Positions 1-10,525 of a stretch of 64,000 nt of DNA are shown here, in pieces. The notes below the pieces were generated by a model. It saw nothing but the letters and a program-made list of their open reading frames with translations. It had not been told where the DNA came from and searched no databases. The stretch spans positions 166,972-230,971 of the forward strand of contig NZ_JAMYDV010000001.1 of NCBI RefSeq assembly GCF_024128855.1, read 5' to 3'. Position 1 is the stretch's first letter. Every line of letters starts with the position of its first letter. The stretch is from Rhodovulum tesquicola (lineage in GTDB: Bacteria; Pseudomonadota; Alphaproteobacteria; Rhodobacterales; Rhodobacteraceae). Both the position numbers and the translations under genes were made by a program.

Positions 1-10
1 CCCCCCCCCC

Positions 11-61
11 CGCCGGGGGCGCTGCCCCCGGACCCCCGGGATATTTGAGGCCAGAAGAAGG
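11..61. repeat. Interspersed-type palindromic element
   Basis: A perfect inverted repeat CCGGGGGC-GCT-GCCCCCGG lies at 13-31, followed by a second C/G-rich block and then ATATTTGAGGCCAGAAGAAG at 41-60. From memory, similar palindrome-plus-ATATTTG(n)-AGAAGAAG modules recur between genes in Rhodobacterales chromosomes. Only this one copy is visible in the window, so its repetitive nature is inference. It could also act as a transcription stop for a gene lying before the window. Confidence 0.45.
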
Positions 62-178
62 AGGGGGACAGGGTGCGCCCGGGTCACCTGTGCCCTCCGC
101 ACGCATGGTCACGGGCTTGTGGCTTTCGGGATGGCCTGAACCGGGCTTATCCTTTCGCCCGGAAGGAGTCCGGGAAAG

Positions 179-841
179 ATGCGCATGCGTGACACTCTCA
201 AGCCGCTGGTGCTGGCGGCAGCAATCGTTCTGGGCCTGACCGTCAGGCATCCGGGGGCGCAGGCGGGCGAGATGCAGACCGCGATCGTGGCGGGGGGATG
301 TTTCTGGTGCGTCGAGGCCGATTTCGAACGGGTCGCGGGGGTGGCGGAGGTCGTGTCGGGCTATACCGGCGGGACGGTGGCGAACCCGACCTATCGGCAG
401 GTCACCGCGGGCGGCACCGGGCATTACGAGGCGGTCCGCATCGTCTATGACCCGCAGGTGATCAGCTATGAGCAGATCCTGTCGCTGTACTTCCGCTCGG
501 TCGATCCGACCGATGCGGGGGGCCAGTTCTGTGATCGGGGCGAGAGCTATCGGACGGCGGTTTTCGTCTCTGATCCGGCGGAAAGGCGGGTTGCCGAGAC
601 TGCCAAGGCCGAGGCGCAGGCCGCATTGGGGCAATCGGTGGTGACGCCGATCCTGGAGGCCGCGCCCTTCTATCCGGCCGAGGAGTATCATCAGGATTAT
701 TACCGCAAGCGGGACATCGTGATCACCCGCTTCGGCCCGAAATCCAAGGCCGAGGCCTACAAGCTGTATCGCGAGGGCTGCGGGCGCGACGCGCGGGTTC
801 GCGCGCTTTGGGGCGATGCCGCGCCCTTTGCCGGATCCTAG
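179..841 (+). CDS. msrA: Peptide-methionine (S)-S-oxide reductase MsrA, exported
   Basis: It reduces methionine-S-sulfoxide in oxidised proteins. The GCFWC motif gives the catalytic cysteine at about residue 41, and the family motifs GGQFCDRG and EEYHQDYY follow in order. The first 30 or so residues are a positively charged start, a hydrophobic stretch ([11 protein letters not shown]) and an AQA-like cleavage site, so this is a periplasmic form rather than the usual cytosolic one. A cysteine in REGCGRD near the C-terminus is a candidate resolving residue. AAGGAG lies about 10 bases before the ATG at 179. A second ATG at 185 is possible but lies further from the ribosome site. The gene converges on the ribokinase gene with a 4-base overlap. 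Confidence 0.93.
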   Translation: MRMRDTLKPLVLAAAIVLGLTVRHPGAQAGEMQTAIVAGGCFWCVEADFERVAGVAEVVSGYTGGTVANPTYRQVTAGGTGHYEAVRIVYDPQVISYEQILSLYFRSVDPTDAGGQFCDRGESYRTAVFVSDPAERRVAETAKAEAQAALGQSVVTPILEAAPFYPAEEYHQDYYRKRDIVITRFGPKSKAEAYKLYREGCGRDARVRALWGDAAPFAGS

Positions 842-1698
842 GCGCGGGCGAGGAACGCCTCGACCTCTGCGCGTGGTGGCATGGCGTCGGCGGTGCCCGG
901 GCGGGTGATCTGGATTGCGGCGGCGGCGCTGGCATAGCGCAGCGCCTCGGGACGGGTGAGGCCGCGATCCAGCGCCGCGACGAGCGAACCGATTAAACAG
1001 TCGCCCGCCCCGGTGGTATCGACCGGGGTTACCGGGAAAGCGGGCATCGAGAGGGTCCGGCCGTCGAACCGCCAGACCGCGCCGCGTGGGCCATCGGTGA
1101 CGATGATCTCTGGCCCGTCGATCCGGCCCGGTGCGGCGCGCATCTGGGCGTCCTCGACCGCGTTGAGCACCAGAAGCGACAGATGCGGCAGGACAGCGCC
1201 CAGCGCCGCCAGATCGAAGGGCGCGGCGGAATAGACCACGCGCAACCCTGAAGCGGTGGCCAGAGCGGCCGCCTCGGCCTGGTGCGAGGTTTCGTTCTGG
1301 AGGAGAAGCGTGTCGTCCCGCCCCGCCCCCGCCAGCGCGTCGGCGATCCGGCCAGCATCCTGCTGCATGTTCGCACCGGGCAGGATCACGATGGCATTCT
1401 CGCCATCGGGTGCGACATTGATGATCGCATGGCCCGTGGGCGCGTCGCAGATCGCGATGTGATCGGTCTCGACCCCGAAGCGCGCCAGCCGCTGCACCGC
1501 CCAGTCGCCATCCGCGCCGACCGCGCCGATATGGACCACGCGGGCCCCTGCCCGTGCCGCGGCGACCGACTGGTTCGCGCCCTTGCCGCCCAGACCGCGC
1601 GTCAGGCCGGTGGCGGCAAGGGTTTCGCCCGGCGCGGGCAGATGCGGGACCGCGTAGACATGGTCCGCGTTGATCGAGCCCAGGCAGTAGACCGTCAC
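838..1698 (-). CDS. rbsK: Ribokinase, PfkB family
   Basis: It phosphorylates D-ribose, or a related sugar or nucleoside, at the expense of ATP. The 286 residues show the PfkB N-terminal signature ([21 protein letters not shown] with [15 protein letters not shown]) and the C-terminal ATP/anion-hole motif DTTGAGDC with its catalytic Asp. The start codon is GTG and shares one base with the TAG stop of maeB. GAGG lies 7 bases upstream inside maeB, so the two are probably translated together. No ribose transporter or repressor is nearby, so the physiological substrate is not settled by context. Adenosine kinase or another PfkB sugar kinase remains possible. Confidence 0.85.
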   Translation of the reverse strand: MTVYCLGSINADHVYAVPHLPAPGETLAATGLTRGLGGKGANQSVAAARAGARVVHIGAVGADGDWAVQRLARFGVETDHIAICDAPTGHAIINVAPDGENAIVILPGANMQQDAGRIADALAGAGRDDTLLLQNETSHQAEAAALATASGLRVVYSAAPFDLAALGAVLPHLSLLVLNAVEDAQMRAAPGRIDGPEIIVTDGPRGAVWRFDGRTLSMPAFPVTPVDTTGAGDCLIGSLVAALDRGLTRPEALRYASAAAAIQITRPGTADAMPPRAEVEAFLARA

Positions 1699-3956
1699 TA
1701 GCCGACCTCGCAGGCGGCCAGAAGCGCCATGTTCAGGATGTCGTTCACCGTCGAGACGGTGCCGCAGACCTGGATCGGCTTGTCGACACCCGCAAGGATC
1801 GGCCCGATCACCGTGGCCCCCGCCATCTCCTGCATCAGCTTGACCGAGATCGAGGCCGAGTGGCGCGCCGGCATCACGAGGATGTTGGCGGGGCCCGTCA
1901 GGCGGCAGAACGGATATCGGGCCATCGCCGCGGGGTTCAGGGCGACGTCCACGGTCATTTCGCCGTCATACTCGAAATCGACGCCGCGCCGGTCCAGCAC
2001 CTGGGGCGCCATGTGCATCTTGGTCGCGCGCTCGGACACCGGATAGCCGAAGGTCGAGAACGACAGGAAGGCGACACGGGGTTCCAGACCCAAGCTGCGC
2101 GCAACATCCGCCGCCCGCTCGGCGATGGTGGCAAGGTCCTCGGGCTCGGGCCATTCATGCACCAGCGTGTCGGCGATGAAGACGATCTTGCCCTTGTTCA
2201 GCAGCGCGGTCACGCCGACCGCCCCGTCCTGCGCCCTAGCGTCGAAGACGTGGTTGATGAGTTCCAGCACATGGGCGGACTTGCGGGTCGCGCCCGTCAC
2301 CAGCGCATCGCCATGGCCATGCGCCAGCATCAGCGCCGAGAACACATGCCGGTCGCGCGTCGCCAGCCGGTGGATGTCGTGGGTGTCGAAGCCCTTGCGC
2401 TGCAGCCGCTGGTAAAGGAACGCGCGATAGGACTCAAGGTGGCGCGTGTTGGCGGCGTTCACCACCTCGAGCTCGCGATAGGCATCTCCCAGCCCGGCCT
2501 GTTTCAGCTTTTCCTTGACGTCATGTTCGCGGCCCACGACCAGCGCCTTGCCATAGCCGGACCGTTGATAGGCGACCGCAGCGCGCAGCACGCGCTCATC
2601 GTCGCCCTCGGCAAAGATCATCCGGGCCTGCGCCGCCTTGGCCCGCGCGGCGATCCCCGACAGCACGGACGCCGTGGGGTCCATCCGCGCCTTGAGGTTG
2701 TGGCGGTAGGTGTCCATGTCGACGATCGGGCGCCGCGCCGCGCCCGTGTCCATGCCCGCGCGGGCGACGGCGGGCGGGATCGTGTAGATCAGCCGCGGGT
2801 CAAAGGGCGTCGGGATGATGTAGTCGCGCCCGAAGCTCAGCTTCTTACCATAGGCCATGGCGACCTCGTCGGGCACGTCCTCGCGGGCAAGCTCGGCCAG
2901 GGCTTCGGCGCAGGCGATCTTCATCTCGTCATTGATGGCGCGGGCATGGATGTCCAGCGCGCCGCGGAAGAGATAGGGAAAGCCCAGGACGTTGTTCACC
3001 TGGTTGGGGTAGTCGGACCGCCCGGTGGCCACGATCGCATCGGGCCGGATCGCATGCGCCTCTTCGGGCGTGATCTCGGGGTCGGGGTTGGCCATGGCGA
3101 AGATCACGGGGTTGTCCGCCATCGAGGCCAGCATTTCGGGCGTCACCGCGCCCTTGACGCTGACGCCCAGGAAGACGTCGGCGCCCACCATCGCCTCTTC
3201 CAGCGTGCGGGCGTCCGTGTTCGCCGCATGGGCCGATTTCCACTGGTTGATGCCCTCGGTGCGGCCCTGCCAGATCACGCCCTTGGTATCGCAGGCGATG
3301 CAGTTGTCGTGCTTCGCCCCCATCGCCTTGATCAGTTCCAGGCAGGCGATGCCCGCCGCCCCCGCCCCGTTCAGGACGATCCGGCAGTCCTCGATCTTCT
3401 TGCCGGTCAGGTGCAGCGCGTTGATCAGCCCCGCCGCACAGATCACCGCCGTTCCGTGCTGGTCGTCGTGGAAAACGGGAATGTCCATCTCTTCCTTGAG
3501 CCGCTGCTCGATGATGAAACATTCCGGTGCCTTGATATCCTCGAGGTTGATGCCCCCGAAGGTCGGCCCCATTAGCTTGATGGCGCGGATGAGCTCCTCG
3601 GGATCCTCGCTGTCCAGTTCGATGTCGATGGCGTTCACGTCGGCGAACCGCTTGAACAGGACCGCCTTGCCCTCCATCACCGGCTTGGCGGCCAGCGCGC
3701 CCAGATTGCCCATGCCAAGGATCGCCGTGCCGTTCGAGATCACCGCCACCATGTTGCCCTTGGTGGTGTAGTCATAGGCGGTTCCGGGTGCGTCCGCGAT
3801 CGCCTGCACGGGCACCGCGACGCCGGGGGAATAGGCCAGGCTCAGATCCCGCTGCGTGGTCATGGGCTTGGTGGCCACGATCTCGTATTTCCCCGGAACG
3901 GGCTCGATATGGTAGCTCAGCGCCTCTTCGGGGGTGACGCGGTTGTTGTTGCTCAA
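1698..3956 (-). CDS. maeB: NADP-dependent malic enzyme, MaeB-type with phosphotransacetylase-like tail
   Basis: It oxidatively decarboxylates malate to pyruvate, supplying NADPH and pyruvate. At 752 residues it is the long fused form. Residues about 1-430 carry the malic and NAD-binding domains (SLAYSPGVAVPV, FHDDQHGTAVICAAGLINAL, VLNGAGAAGIACLELI). Residues about 430-752 resemble phosphotransacetylase, a domain known in MaeB proteins to be regulatory rather than catalytic. The ATG at 3956 shares an ATGA overlap with the stop of the upstream YrbL-like gene, and its stop overlaps the ribokinase start, so three genes form a transcription unit on the minus strand. Confidence 0.95.
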   Translation of the reverse strand: MSNNNRVTPEEALSYHIEPVPGKYEIVATKPMTTQRDLSLAYSPGVAVPVQAIADAPGTAYDYTTKGNMVAVISNGTAILGMGNLGALAAKPVMEGKAVLFKRFADVNAIDIELDSEDPEELIRAIKLMGPTFGGINLEDIKAPECFIIEQRLKEEMDIPVFHDDQHGTAVICAAGLINALHLTGKKIEDCRIVLNGAGAAGIACLELIKAMGAKHDNCIACDTKGVIWQGRTEGINQWKSAHAANTDARTLEEAMVGADVFLGVSVKGAVTPEMLASMADNPVIFAMANPDPEITPEEAHAIRPDAIVATGRSDYPNQVNNVLGFPYLFRGALDIHARAINDEMKIACAEALAELAREDVPDEVAMAYGKKLSFGRDYIIPTPFDPRLIYTIPPAVARAGMDTGAARRPIVDMDTYRHNLKARMDPTASVLSGIAARAKAAQARMIFAEGDDERVLRAAVAYQRSGYGKALVVGREHDVKEKLKQAGLGDAYRELEVVNAANTRHLESYRAFLYQRLQRKGFDTHDIHRLATRDRHVFSALMLAHGHGDALVTGATRKSAHVLELINHVFDARAQDGAVGVTALLNKGKIVFIADTLVHEWPEPEDLATIAERAADVARSLGLEPRVAFLSFSTFGYPVSERATKMHMAPQVLDRRGVDFEYDGEMTVDVALNPAAMARYPFCRLTGPANILVMPARHSASISVKLMQEMAGATVIGPILAGVDKPIQVCGTVSTVNDILNMALLAACEVG

Positions 3957-4654
3957 AGGGCAGTTCCTTCACGACTTTGGGGCAGGCGGAATTCGCGGGT
4001 GCCGACATCCCAAACCAGTCGGCCGGGATTCGTAAGGGCCGCGAAACGGCGGTTGAGGCTTCGGGTATTCATCCAGCGGGCCCAGGACCTGACCGGGATC
4101 AGGTGACTGTCGCCCAGACCGTCGATCAGGACGAATTGCTCCACTCCGCCGCGATGGCCCAGAACGATATTGCCGGGGTTGAGGTCGTTGGCGCGGATGT
4201 GCAGGGTGTAGATGCGGCGTACGAAATTGTTCAACAACTCGAGATGCCGCGCGTCGAACGCGCCAGAGGCCAGCAAGCGGCGCAAGGTCGGGCCCGGATT
4301 TCCGTCACGGTCGCAGACATTCTCGACGATCATCCCCAGCCCCAGATCCGTCTGCACAAGCCCGCGCAGTTCGGAGATCGGAAGCGGTCCGGAATCGTCG
4401 GATTGCGCGATCTTGGCGCGCAGGTAGCAGGCGTATTCGCGGAACAGGAAGCGATAGGCCAGCGACGGGAAAAGCTGCCGGAGAAGGCGCTTGGCGGGCA
4501 TGACCCGCCTCTGGGCGCTGGCGCTCAGCAGCACCTTGACGAGGATCCCCGGATGGTCCTCGACAGGATAGATCGCACGCCGGTTGCCATGTGCAATCGG
4601 TTGCTGCCCCTTCAATTGCAGGGGCTTTTCGACAATCAGCATATCGGATGCCAC
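3953..4654 (-). CDS. YrbL-like protein (PhoP-regulated network family)
   Basis: The 233-residue protein resembles the YrbL family, named from an enteric PhoP-regulated gene and of unknown biochemical role. It has kinase-fold features: LHIRANDLNPGNIVL recalls a catalytic loop and FVLIDGLGD a metal-binding loop, so it may be a small kinase-like enzyme (inference). An open frame continues upstream to 4789, but the only good ribosome site (GAGGAGG) sits about 6 bases before a GTG at 4654, giving the start VASDMLIVEK. The first in-frame ATG is at 4642. It overlaps maeB by 4 bases. Family call is moderate, function unknown. Confidence 0.65.
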   Translation of the reverse strand: MASDMLIVEKPLQLKGQQPIAHGNRRAIYPVEDHPGILVKVLLSASAQRRVMPAKRLLRQLFPSLAYRFLFREYACYLRAKIAQSDDSGPLPISELRGLVQTDLGLGMIVENVCDRDGNPGPTLRRLLASGAFDARHLELLNNFVRRIYTLHIRANDLNPGNIVLGHRGGVEQFVLIDGLGDSHLIPVRSWARWMNTRSLNRRFAALTNPGRLVWDVGTREFRLPQSREGTAL

Positions 4655-4803
4655 GGGCCTCCTCCTCGAACCCGCGGACATTACAATGGGGTCTCGGACG
4701 CGACAACCGACGAAAGGCGGGCCTTGCGCCACCGGCAATGGCGCTTCCCCTTGCAGGGGCTCTTGTCTAGTGTCCCGCCGAACCAGCAATGCGGGAGGGT
4801 CTG

Positions 4804-7461
4804 TTGGATAGCGCGCCGGGCAGCGTCACGCCGATGATGGCGCAATATCTGGAGATAAAGGCGGCGCATCCCGGGGCGCTGTTGTTCTACCGGATGGGCG
4901 ATTTCTACGAGATGTTCTTTGACGACGCCGTGGCGGCGGCCGAGGCGCTGGACATCGCGCTGACGAAACGCGGCAAGCATCAGGGACAGGACATCCCGAT
5001 GTGCGGCGTGCCGGTCCATTCTTCCGAAAGCTACCTGCTGACCCTGATCCGCAAGGGGTTTCGCGTCGCGGTCTGCGAGCAACTGGAGAATCCGGCCGAG
5101 GCGAAGAAGCGCGGCTCCAAGGCGGTCGTGAAACGCGACGTGGTGCGGCTGGTCACCCCCGGCACGCTGACCGAGGAGTCGCTGCTGGAAGCCCGGCGGC
5201 ACAATTTCCTCGCGGCCTTTGCCGAGATGCGGGGCGCGGGGGCGCTGGCCTGGGTCGATATCTCGACAGGTGCCTTCCGGGTGACGGACTGCCCGCCGGT
5301 CCGGCTGGGGCCGGAACTGGCCCGGCTGACCCCGCGCGAGGTGCTGCTGAGCGATCCGTTCGAGCCGGGTTGGGCCGAGATAGTGACTGAATCCGGCGCC
5401 GCGCTGACGCCGCTCTCGCGGGCGAGTTTTGACAGCATGTCGGCCGAAAAACGGTTGGCCGCGTTGTTCGGGGTGGACACGCTGGACGGGTTCGGCGCCT
5501 TCGGCCGGGCGGAACTGTCGGCCATGGGCGCGCTGGTCGATTACCTGGAGATCACCCAGAAGGGCAAGCTGCCGCTGCTGCGCCCGCCGGTGCGCGAGGC
5601 TGCGGGCGGCAGCGTACAGATCGACGCGGCGACGCGGCGCAACTTGGAGCTGACCGCCAGCCTGTCGGGCGGGCGCGACGGCAGCCTGCTGCACGCCATC
5701 GACCGCACCGTGACCGCGCCGGGCGCGCGGCTGCTGGAACGACGGATCTCCAGCCCCTCGCGGGATCTGGCCACGATCCACGCCCGGCTGGCGGCGTTGC
5801 GCTTGCTGGTCGAGGATGCGGGGCTTTGCAATGCGCTGCGCGATGCATTGCGGAGATGCCCCGACATGGACCGCGCGCTGTCCCGCCTTGCGCTGGACCG
5901 GGGCGGCCCGCGCGATCTGGCGGCGATCCGCAACGGTCTGGCGCAGGCGGGCGCGGTGGCCTTGCACCTGTCGGGCGATCTGCCGGGGCTGCTGGCCGAG
6001 GCGCGCGGGGCGCTTCTGGGCCATGACGACCTGCACGATCTGCTGGACGCCGCGCTGATCGCCGAACCGCCGCTTCTGACCCGCGATGGCGGCTTCATCG
6101 CGCCGGGCCACGATGCCGAGCTGGATGAGGCGCGGAAGCTGCGCGACGAGGGGCGCGGGGTGATAGCGGCGATGCAGGCCGAGTTCACGAGGGAAACCGG
6201 GATCGGGTCGCTGAAGGTCAAGCACAACAACGTGCTGGGCTATTTCATCGAGGTCACCGCCACCCATGCCGAGCGGATGCTGTCGCCCCCCATGTCGGAA
6301 CGCTTCATCCACCGCCAGACCACCGCGAATGCGGTGCGGTTCACCACGGTCGAACTGTCCGAACTGGAAACCCGCATCCTGAACGCGGGCAACCGGGCGC
6401 TGGAGATCGAAAAGCGGCTCTATGACGGCCTGAAAGCCGCCATTCTGGCCAAGGCCGGGCCCGTCGCACAGGCCGCCGCGGCGCTGGCCGAGATCGACCT
6501 AGCGGCAGCGCTGGCCGACCTTGCCCGGGGCGAGGACTGGTGCGAGCCCAAGGTGGATGACAGCCGCGCCTTCGCGATCGAGGGCGGGCGGCATCCGGTC
6601 GTGGAGCGGGCGTTGCGGCGGCAGGGCGGCACACCCTTTGTCGCCAATGACTGCGCGCTGTCGGATGGTGCGGAGGGCGCAGCGATCTGGCTGCTGACGG
6701 GGCCGAACATGGCGGGGAAATCGACCTTCCTGCGCCAGAACGCGCTGATCGCGCTCTTGGCGCAGGCGGGCAGTTTCGTGCCTGCGGCCCGCGCCCATAT
6801 CGGGCTGGTCTCGCAATTGTTCAGCCGGGTCGGCGCGTCCGACGATCTGGCGCGGGGGCGGTCGACCTTCATGGTCGAGATGGTGGAAACCGCCGCGATC
6901 CTGAACCAGGCCGATGACCGCGCATTGGTGATCCTGGACGAGATCGGGCGCGGCACGGCGACCTGGGACGGGCTGTCGATCGCCTGGGCGACGCTGGAAC
7001 ATCTGCATGACGCGAACCGCTGCCGCGCGCTGTTCGCCACCCATTACCATGAACTGACCGCGCTGGCGCACCGGCTGGCGGGGGTCGAGAACGCGACCGT
7101 GGCGGTCAAGGAATGGCAGGGCGACGTGATCTTCCTGCACGAGGTGCGCAAGGGGGCGGCGGACCGGTCCTATGGCGTGCAGGTCGCGCGCCTGGCCGGG
7201 TTGCCCGAGACGGTGATCGACCGCGCCCGCACCGTTCTGGACACGCTGGAACGCGGCGAGCGCGAGGGCGGCCGGCCGCAGATTGCGCTGATCGACGACC
7301 TGCCGCTGTTCTCGGCCACGCGCAGCACAGCGCCCGCTGCTGCCCCGAAGGCCCCCTCGCCGCTCGAAGAAAGGCTCGCCGGGGTGCATCCCGACGAGCT
7401 GACACCGAAACAGGCGCTGGAACTGGTCTACGAGCTGAAGGCGCTTGCCCGCGGCGACTAG
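4804..7461 (+). CDS. mutS: DNA mismatch repair ATPase MutS
   Basis: It recognises mismatches and small loops and recruits downstream repair by ATP-driven clamp formation. The protein of about 885 residues carries the mismatch-reading motif [11 protein letters not shown] near the N-terminus, the Walker A loop [14 protein letters not shown], the Walker [17 protein letters not shown], and the ATHYHELT switch. The open frame begins with ATG at 4789, but that codon has no ribosome site. GGGAGG at 4793-4798 is spaced 5 bases from a TTG at 4804, which gives the N-terminus [19 protein letters not shown] expected of relatives. It overlaps grpE tail to tail by 4 bases. No mutL is nearby. Confidence 0.96.
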   Translation: MDSAPGSVTPMMAQYLEIKAAHPGALLFYRMGDFYEMFFDDAVAAAEALDIALTKRGKHQGQDIPMCGVPVHSSESYLLTLIRKGFRVAVCEQLENPAEAKKRGSKAVVKRDVVRLVTPGTLTEESLLEARRHNFLAAFAEMRGAGALAWVDISTGAFRVTDCPPVRLGPELARLTPREVLLSDPFEPGWAEIVTESGAALTPLSRASFDSMSAEKRLAALFGVDTLDGFGAFGRAELSAMGALVDYLEITQKGKLPLLRPPVREAAGGSVQIDAATRRNLELTASLSGGRDGSLLHAIDRTVTAPGARLLERRISSPSRDLATIHARLAALRLLVEDAGLCNALRDALRRCPDMDRALSRLALDRGGPRDLAAIRNGLAQAGAVALHLSGDLPGLLAEARGALLGHDDLHDLLDAALIAEPPLLTRDGGFIAPGHDAELDEARKLRDEGRGVIAAMQAEFTRETGIGSLKVKHNNVLGYFIEVTATHAERMLSPPMSERFIHRQTTANAVRFTTVELSELETRILNAGNRALEIEKRLYDGLKAAILAKAGPVAQAAAALAEIDLAAALADLARGEDWCEPKVDDSRAFAIEGGRHPVVERALRRQGGTPFVANDCALSDGAEGAAIWLLTGPNMAGKSTFLRQNALIALLAQAGSFVPAARAHIGLVSQLFSRVGASDDLARGRSTFMVEMVETAAILNQADDRALVILDEIGRGTATWDGLSIAWATLEHLHDANRCRALFATHYHELTALAHRLAGVENATVAVKEWQGDVIFLHEVRKGAADRSYGVQVARLAGLPETVIDRARTVLDTLERGEREGGRPQIALIDDLPLFSATRSTAPAAAPKAPSPLEERLAGVHPDELTPKQALELVYELKALARGD

Positions 7462-8003
7462 GACGCGGGCGAGGACGAAACGCCGACCTGCGCGGGCCGC
7501 AGCAACCGGTCATGCAGCATGAAGCCCACGGTCATCACCTGGATGATCTCGCCCGCCCTGGTGCCGGGGACCGGCGCCTCGAACATGGCCTGGTGCTGCT
7601 GCGGGTCGAACGGGTCGCCGGGTTCGGGCGAGATCCGCTCGATCCCGTGCTTGGAGAACACGTTCAGCAATTCGCGAAGCGTGAGTTCCACACCTTCGAG
7701 GAACGCCTTCTGCGCCTCGCGCTGTTCCTCGGTCACGATATCCAGCGCGCGCGACAGGTGGTCATAGACCGGCAGGATGTCGCGGGCGAACTTGGCCCCG
7801 CCGTAATTCTCGGCCTCGCGCCGGTCGCGGTCGGCCCGCTTGCGCGAGTTCTCGGCATCGGCCAGCGCCCGCATGAAACGGTCGCGCAGCTCGTCGCGCT
7901 CGGCGCGCAGGGCCTCGATCTCGGCCTCGGGCGCCAGCCCCTCGGCCGCGGCATCCTCGGCGATATCGTCGATCTCGATGTCGGTCTTTTCTGGTTGTGC
8001 CAT
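7458..8003 (-). CDS. grpE: Nucleotide exchange factor GrpE
   Basis: It is the co-chaperone that releases ADP from DnaK. The 181-residue protein has an acidic N-terminal segment, a long central coiled-coil-forming helix ([31 protein letters not shown]) and the beta-rich GrpE head ([32 protein letters not shown]). It lies 3 bases after hrcA on the same strand, so the two form a heat-shock operon. DnaK and DnaJ are not in the window. Confidence 0.95.
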   Translation of the reverse strand: MAQPEKTDIEIDDIAEDAAAEGLAPEAEIEALRAERDELRDRFMRALADAENSRKRADRDRREAENYGGAKFARDILPVYDHLSRALDIVTEEQREAQKAFLEGVELTLRELLNVFSKHGIERISPEPGDPFDPQQHQAMFEAPVPGTRAGEIIQVMTVGFMLHDRLLRPAQVGVSSSPAS

Positions 8004-8006
8004 GCC

Positions 8007-9077
8007 TTATCCCTTGCCCCGGTCGGAAATCAGCTTTCCGACCAGCTGTGCCGTATAGTCCACGATGGGCACGATCCGCCCGTAGTTCAGCCGGGTCGGC
8101 CCGATCACGCCAACGGCTCCGATGATCTTCCGGTCAGCGTTCATATATGGAGAGACCACCAGAGAGGAACCCGAAAGTGAAAAAAGCTTGTTTTCGGAGC
8201 CGATGAAGATGCGCACGCCCTCGCCTTCCTCGGCAAGCTCAAGGAACTCGACGATGTCGCGCTTGCGTTCCAGATCGTCGAACAGGGTGCGGATGCGGTC
8301 CAGTTCCTCGGCCTCGGCGCTGTCGGCCAGCAGATTCGCCCGGCCACGCACGATCAGCCGCTCATGCGGCTCACCCTCGTTCTCCCAGACGGCAAGCCCG
8401 GCCTCGACCATCACGCGGGCCAGTTCGTTCAACTCGCGGCGACGGCGCGCGATCTCGACCTGCATCACGTCGCGCAACTCGCTGAGCGTCTTGCCGGCGG
8501 CCAGGGCGTTCAGGAAATTCGCCGCTTCGCGCATCGAGGACGGCGTCTGGCCCGGCGCGGGCTGGAAGATGCGATTCTCGACATGGCCATCGGCAAAGAC
8601 CAGAACCGTCAGCGCCCGATCGGGGGCAAGGCTCACGAACTCGATATGCTTGATCGGCGCCTCGTATTTCGGCGCCAGGACCAGCGACGCCCCCCGCGTC
8701 ACGCCCGACAGCGCCGCGCCGACCCGGTCCAGCATCACGCCCACATCGCGTTCGTTGCTGCCCAGCGTCGCGTCGATCTTTTCTCGATCCTCGCTCTCGA
8801 GTTCGCGCATCTCCAGCAGGCCATCGACAAACATGCGCAGGCCCAGCTGCGTCGGTATCCGCCCGGCCGAGACATGCGGGCTGTCCAGCAGTCCCAGGAA
8901 TTCCAGATCCTGCATCACGTTGCGGATGGTGGCGGCGCTGACCTTCTCGCTCATGCTGCGGGTCAGCGTGCGCGAGCCGACCGGATCGCCGGTTTCCAGA
9001 TAGCCCTCGACCACGCGGCGGAACACCTCGCGCGAGCGGTCGTTCATCTCGTCGAGAAGTCTCGGGGTTTCGGTCAC
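8007..9077 (-). CDS. hrcA: Heat-inducible transcription repressor HrcA
   Basis: HrcA binds CIRCE operators before chaperone genes. The protein has an N-terminal winged helix ([31 protein letters not shown], then [30 protein letters not shown]) and the C-terminal ligand-like domain ending in [24 protein letters not shown]. The open frame reaches a TTG at 9107 with no ribosome site. A GTG at 9077 gives [15 protein letters not shown], close to the family N-terminus, with AGGAAAG upstream. I see no CIRCE inverted repeat (TTAGCACTC-N9-GAGTGCTAA) in the 119 bases before it. It is paired with grpE. Confidence 0.93.
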   Translation of the reverse strand: MTETPRLLDEMNDRSREVFRRVVEGYLETGDPVGSRTLTRSMSEKVSAATIRNVMQDLEFLGLLDSPHVSAGRIPTQLGLRMFVDGLLEMRELESEDREKIDATLGSNERDVGVMLDRVGAALSGVTRGASLVLAPKYEAPIKHIEFVSLAPDRALTVLVFADGHVENRIFQPAPGQTPSSMREAANFLNALAAGKTLSELRDVMQVEIARRRRELNELARVMVEAGLAVWENEGEPHERLIVRGRANLLADSAEAEELDRIRTLFDDLERKRDIVEFLELAEEGEGVRIFIGSENKLFSLSGSSLVVSPYMNADRKIIGAVGVIGPTRLNYGRIVPIVDYTAQLVGKLISDRGKG

Positions 9078-9196
9078 CTTGGGCAGCTTTCCTGAGAGGC
9101 GGAGCAATTAAAGGACAGGTCGCGCTTGCGTCAATCGGGCTTGCATCATGGCCCCTCTCATGGGAGCAAAGCGCCGAACCCGAGAGAGGATATCCC

Positions 9197-9913
9197 ATGC
9201 GCCCGTCTGGTCGTGATGTAAGCGAAATGCGCCCCGTTTCAATCGAGACCGGCGTGACGAAACATGCCGAAGGGTCGTGCCTGATCCGGATCGGCGATAC
9301 CCATGTGCTGTGCACCGCCTCTCTGGAAGAGCGCGTGCCGCCCTTCATGAAGAACTCGGGCCTTGGCTGGGTGACGGCGGAATACGGGATGCTGCCGCGC
9401 GCGACCACGACGCGGATGCGGCGCGAGGCGTCGGCGGGCAAGCAGGGCGGGCGCACGGTGGAAATCCAGCGGCTGATCGGGCGGTCCTTGCGGGCCGGTG
9501 TCGACCGGGTCGCGCTGGGCGAGCGGCAGATCACCGTCGATTGCGACGTGATCCAGGCCGATGGCGGCACCCGCTGCGCGGCGATCACCGGCGGCTGGGT
9601 CGCGCTGCGGCTGGCGGTGAACAAGCTGATGAAGACCGGCGAAGTGATCTCGGACCCGATGACCGATCCGGTCGCGGCGGTGTCCTGCGGGATCTATGCC
9701 GGACAAGCCGTGCTGGATCTGGACTATCCCGAGGACAGCGAGGCGGGCGTCGACGGGAATTTCGTGATGACCGGCTCGGGTCGGCTGATCGAGGTGCAGA
9801 TGTCAGCCGAGGGCGCCACCTTCACGCGCGAGCAGATGGACAAGCTGCTGGGGCTGGCCGATGCCGGTGTCGCCCAGCTGGTCGCGGCGCAAAGGGCCGC
9901 GGTCGGAGCCTGA
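9197..9913 (+). CDS. rph: Ribonuclease PH
   Basis: It is a phosphorolytic 3'-5' exoribonuclease that trims tRNA 3' ends. The 238-residue sequence matches the whole family ([74 protein letters not shown]). GAGAGAGGA lies before the ATG. It reads away from hrcA across a 119-base gap that must hold both promoters. rdgB follows after 3 bases, giving the common alphaproteobacterial order rph-rdgB-hemW. Confidence 0.97.
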   Translation: MRPSGRDVSEMRPVSIETGVTKHAEGSCLIRIGDTHVLCTASLEERVPPFMKNSGLGWVTAEYGMLPRATTTRMRREASAGKQGGRTVEIQRLIGRSLRAGVDRVALGERQITVDCDVIQADGGTRCAAITGGWVALRLAVNKLMKTGEVISDPMTDPVAAVSCGIYAGQAVLDLDYPEDSEAGVDGNFVMTGSGRLIEVQMSAEGATFTREQMDKLLGLADAGVAQLVAAQRAAVGA

Positions 9914-9916
9914 GCG

Positions 9917-10525
9917 ATGCGCCGTTTCACGGGCAACCGGCTGCTGGTGGCGACCCATAACCGGGGCAAGCTGGACGAGATCGCGCATCTGCTGGAGCCG
10001 CACGGCATTTCCGTGGTCGGCGCGGCCGAGATGAACCTGCCCGAACCCCCCGAGACCGAGGACAGTTTCATCGGCAATGCCCGGATCAAGGCCCATGCCG
10101 CCGCCAGGGCAACCGGCCTGCCCGCCCTGGCCGATGACAGCGGACTTTCGGTCGATGCGCTGGGCGGTGCGCCGGGGGTGCATACGGCGGATTGGGCCGA
10201 AACAGGGTCTGGTCGTGACTTCGGAATGGCGATGGAACGGGTCTGGCGCGAGCTTCAGGCAACCGGGACGCCAGCGCCCTACTCCGCGCGGTTTTCCTGC
10301 ACCTTTGTCCTCGCCTGGCCCGATGGGCAGGACGAGGTCTTCGTGGGCGAGGTTCCCGGCCGCATCGTCTGGCCCGGCCGCGGCGATCAGGGGCATGGCT
10401 ATGACCCGATCTTTCAGCCCGACGGGTTCGACGTGACCTTTGCCCAGATGGACCGCTGGGCAAAGAACCGGATCAGCCATCGCGGCCGCGCCTTCGAAAA
10501 ACTGGTGCAGGCCATTGGCGGCTGA
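9917..10525 (+). CDS. rdgB: XTP/dITP pyrophosphatase (Ham1/RdgB)
   Basis: It hydrolyses non-canonical purine triphosphates (XTP, dITP, ITP) to keep them out of DNA and RNA. The 202 residues show the N-terminal THNRGKLDEI substrate loop, ADDSGLSVDALGGAPGVHTADWA with the catalytic acids, and GHGYDPIFQPDG and ISHRGRA near the end. It follows rph by 3 bases, and its last codons overlap the likely start of hemW. Confidence 0.96.
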   Translation: MRRFTGNRLLVATHNRGKLDEIAHLLEPHGISVVGAAEMNLPEPPETEDSFIGNARIKAHAAARATGLPALADDSGLSVDALGGAPGVHTADWAETGSGRDFGMAMERVWRELQATGTPAPYSARFSCTFVLAWPDGQDEVFVGEVPGRIVWPGRGDQGHGYDPIFQPDGFDVTFAQMDRWAKNRISHRGRAFEKLVQAIGG

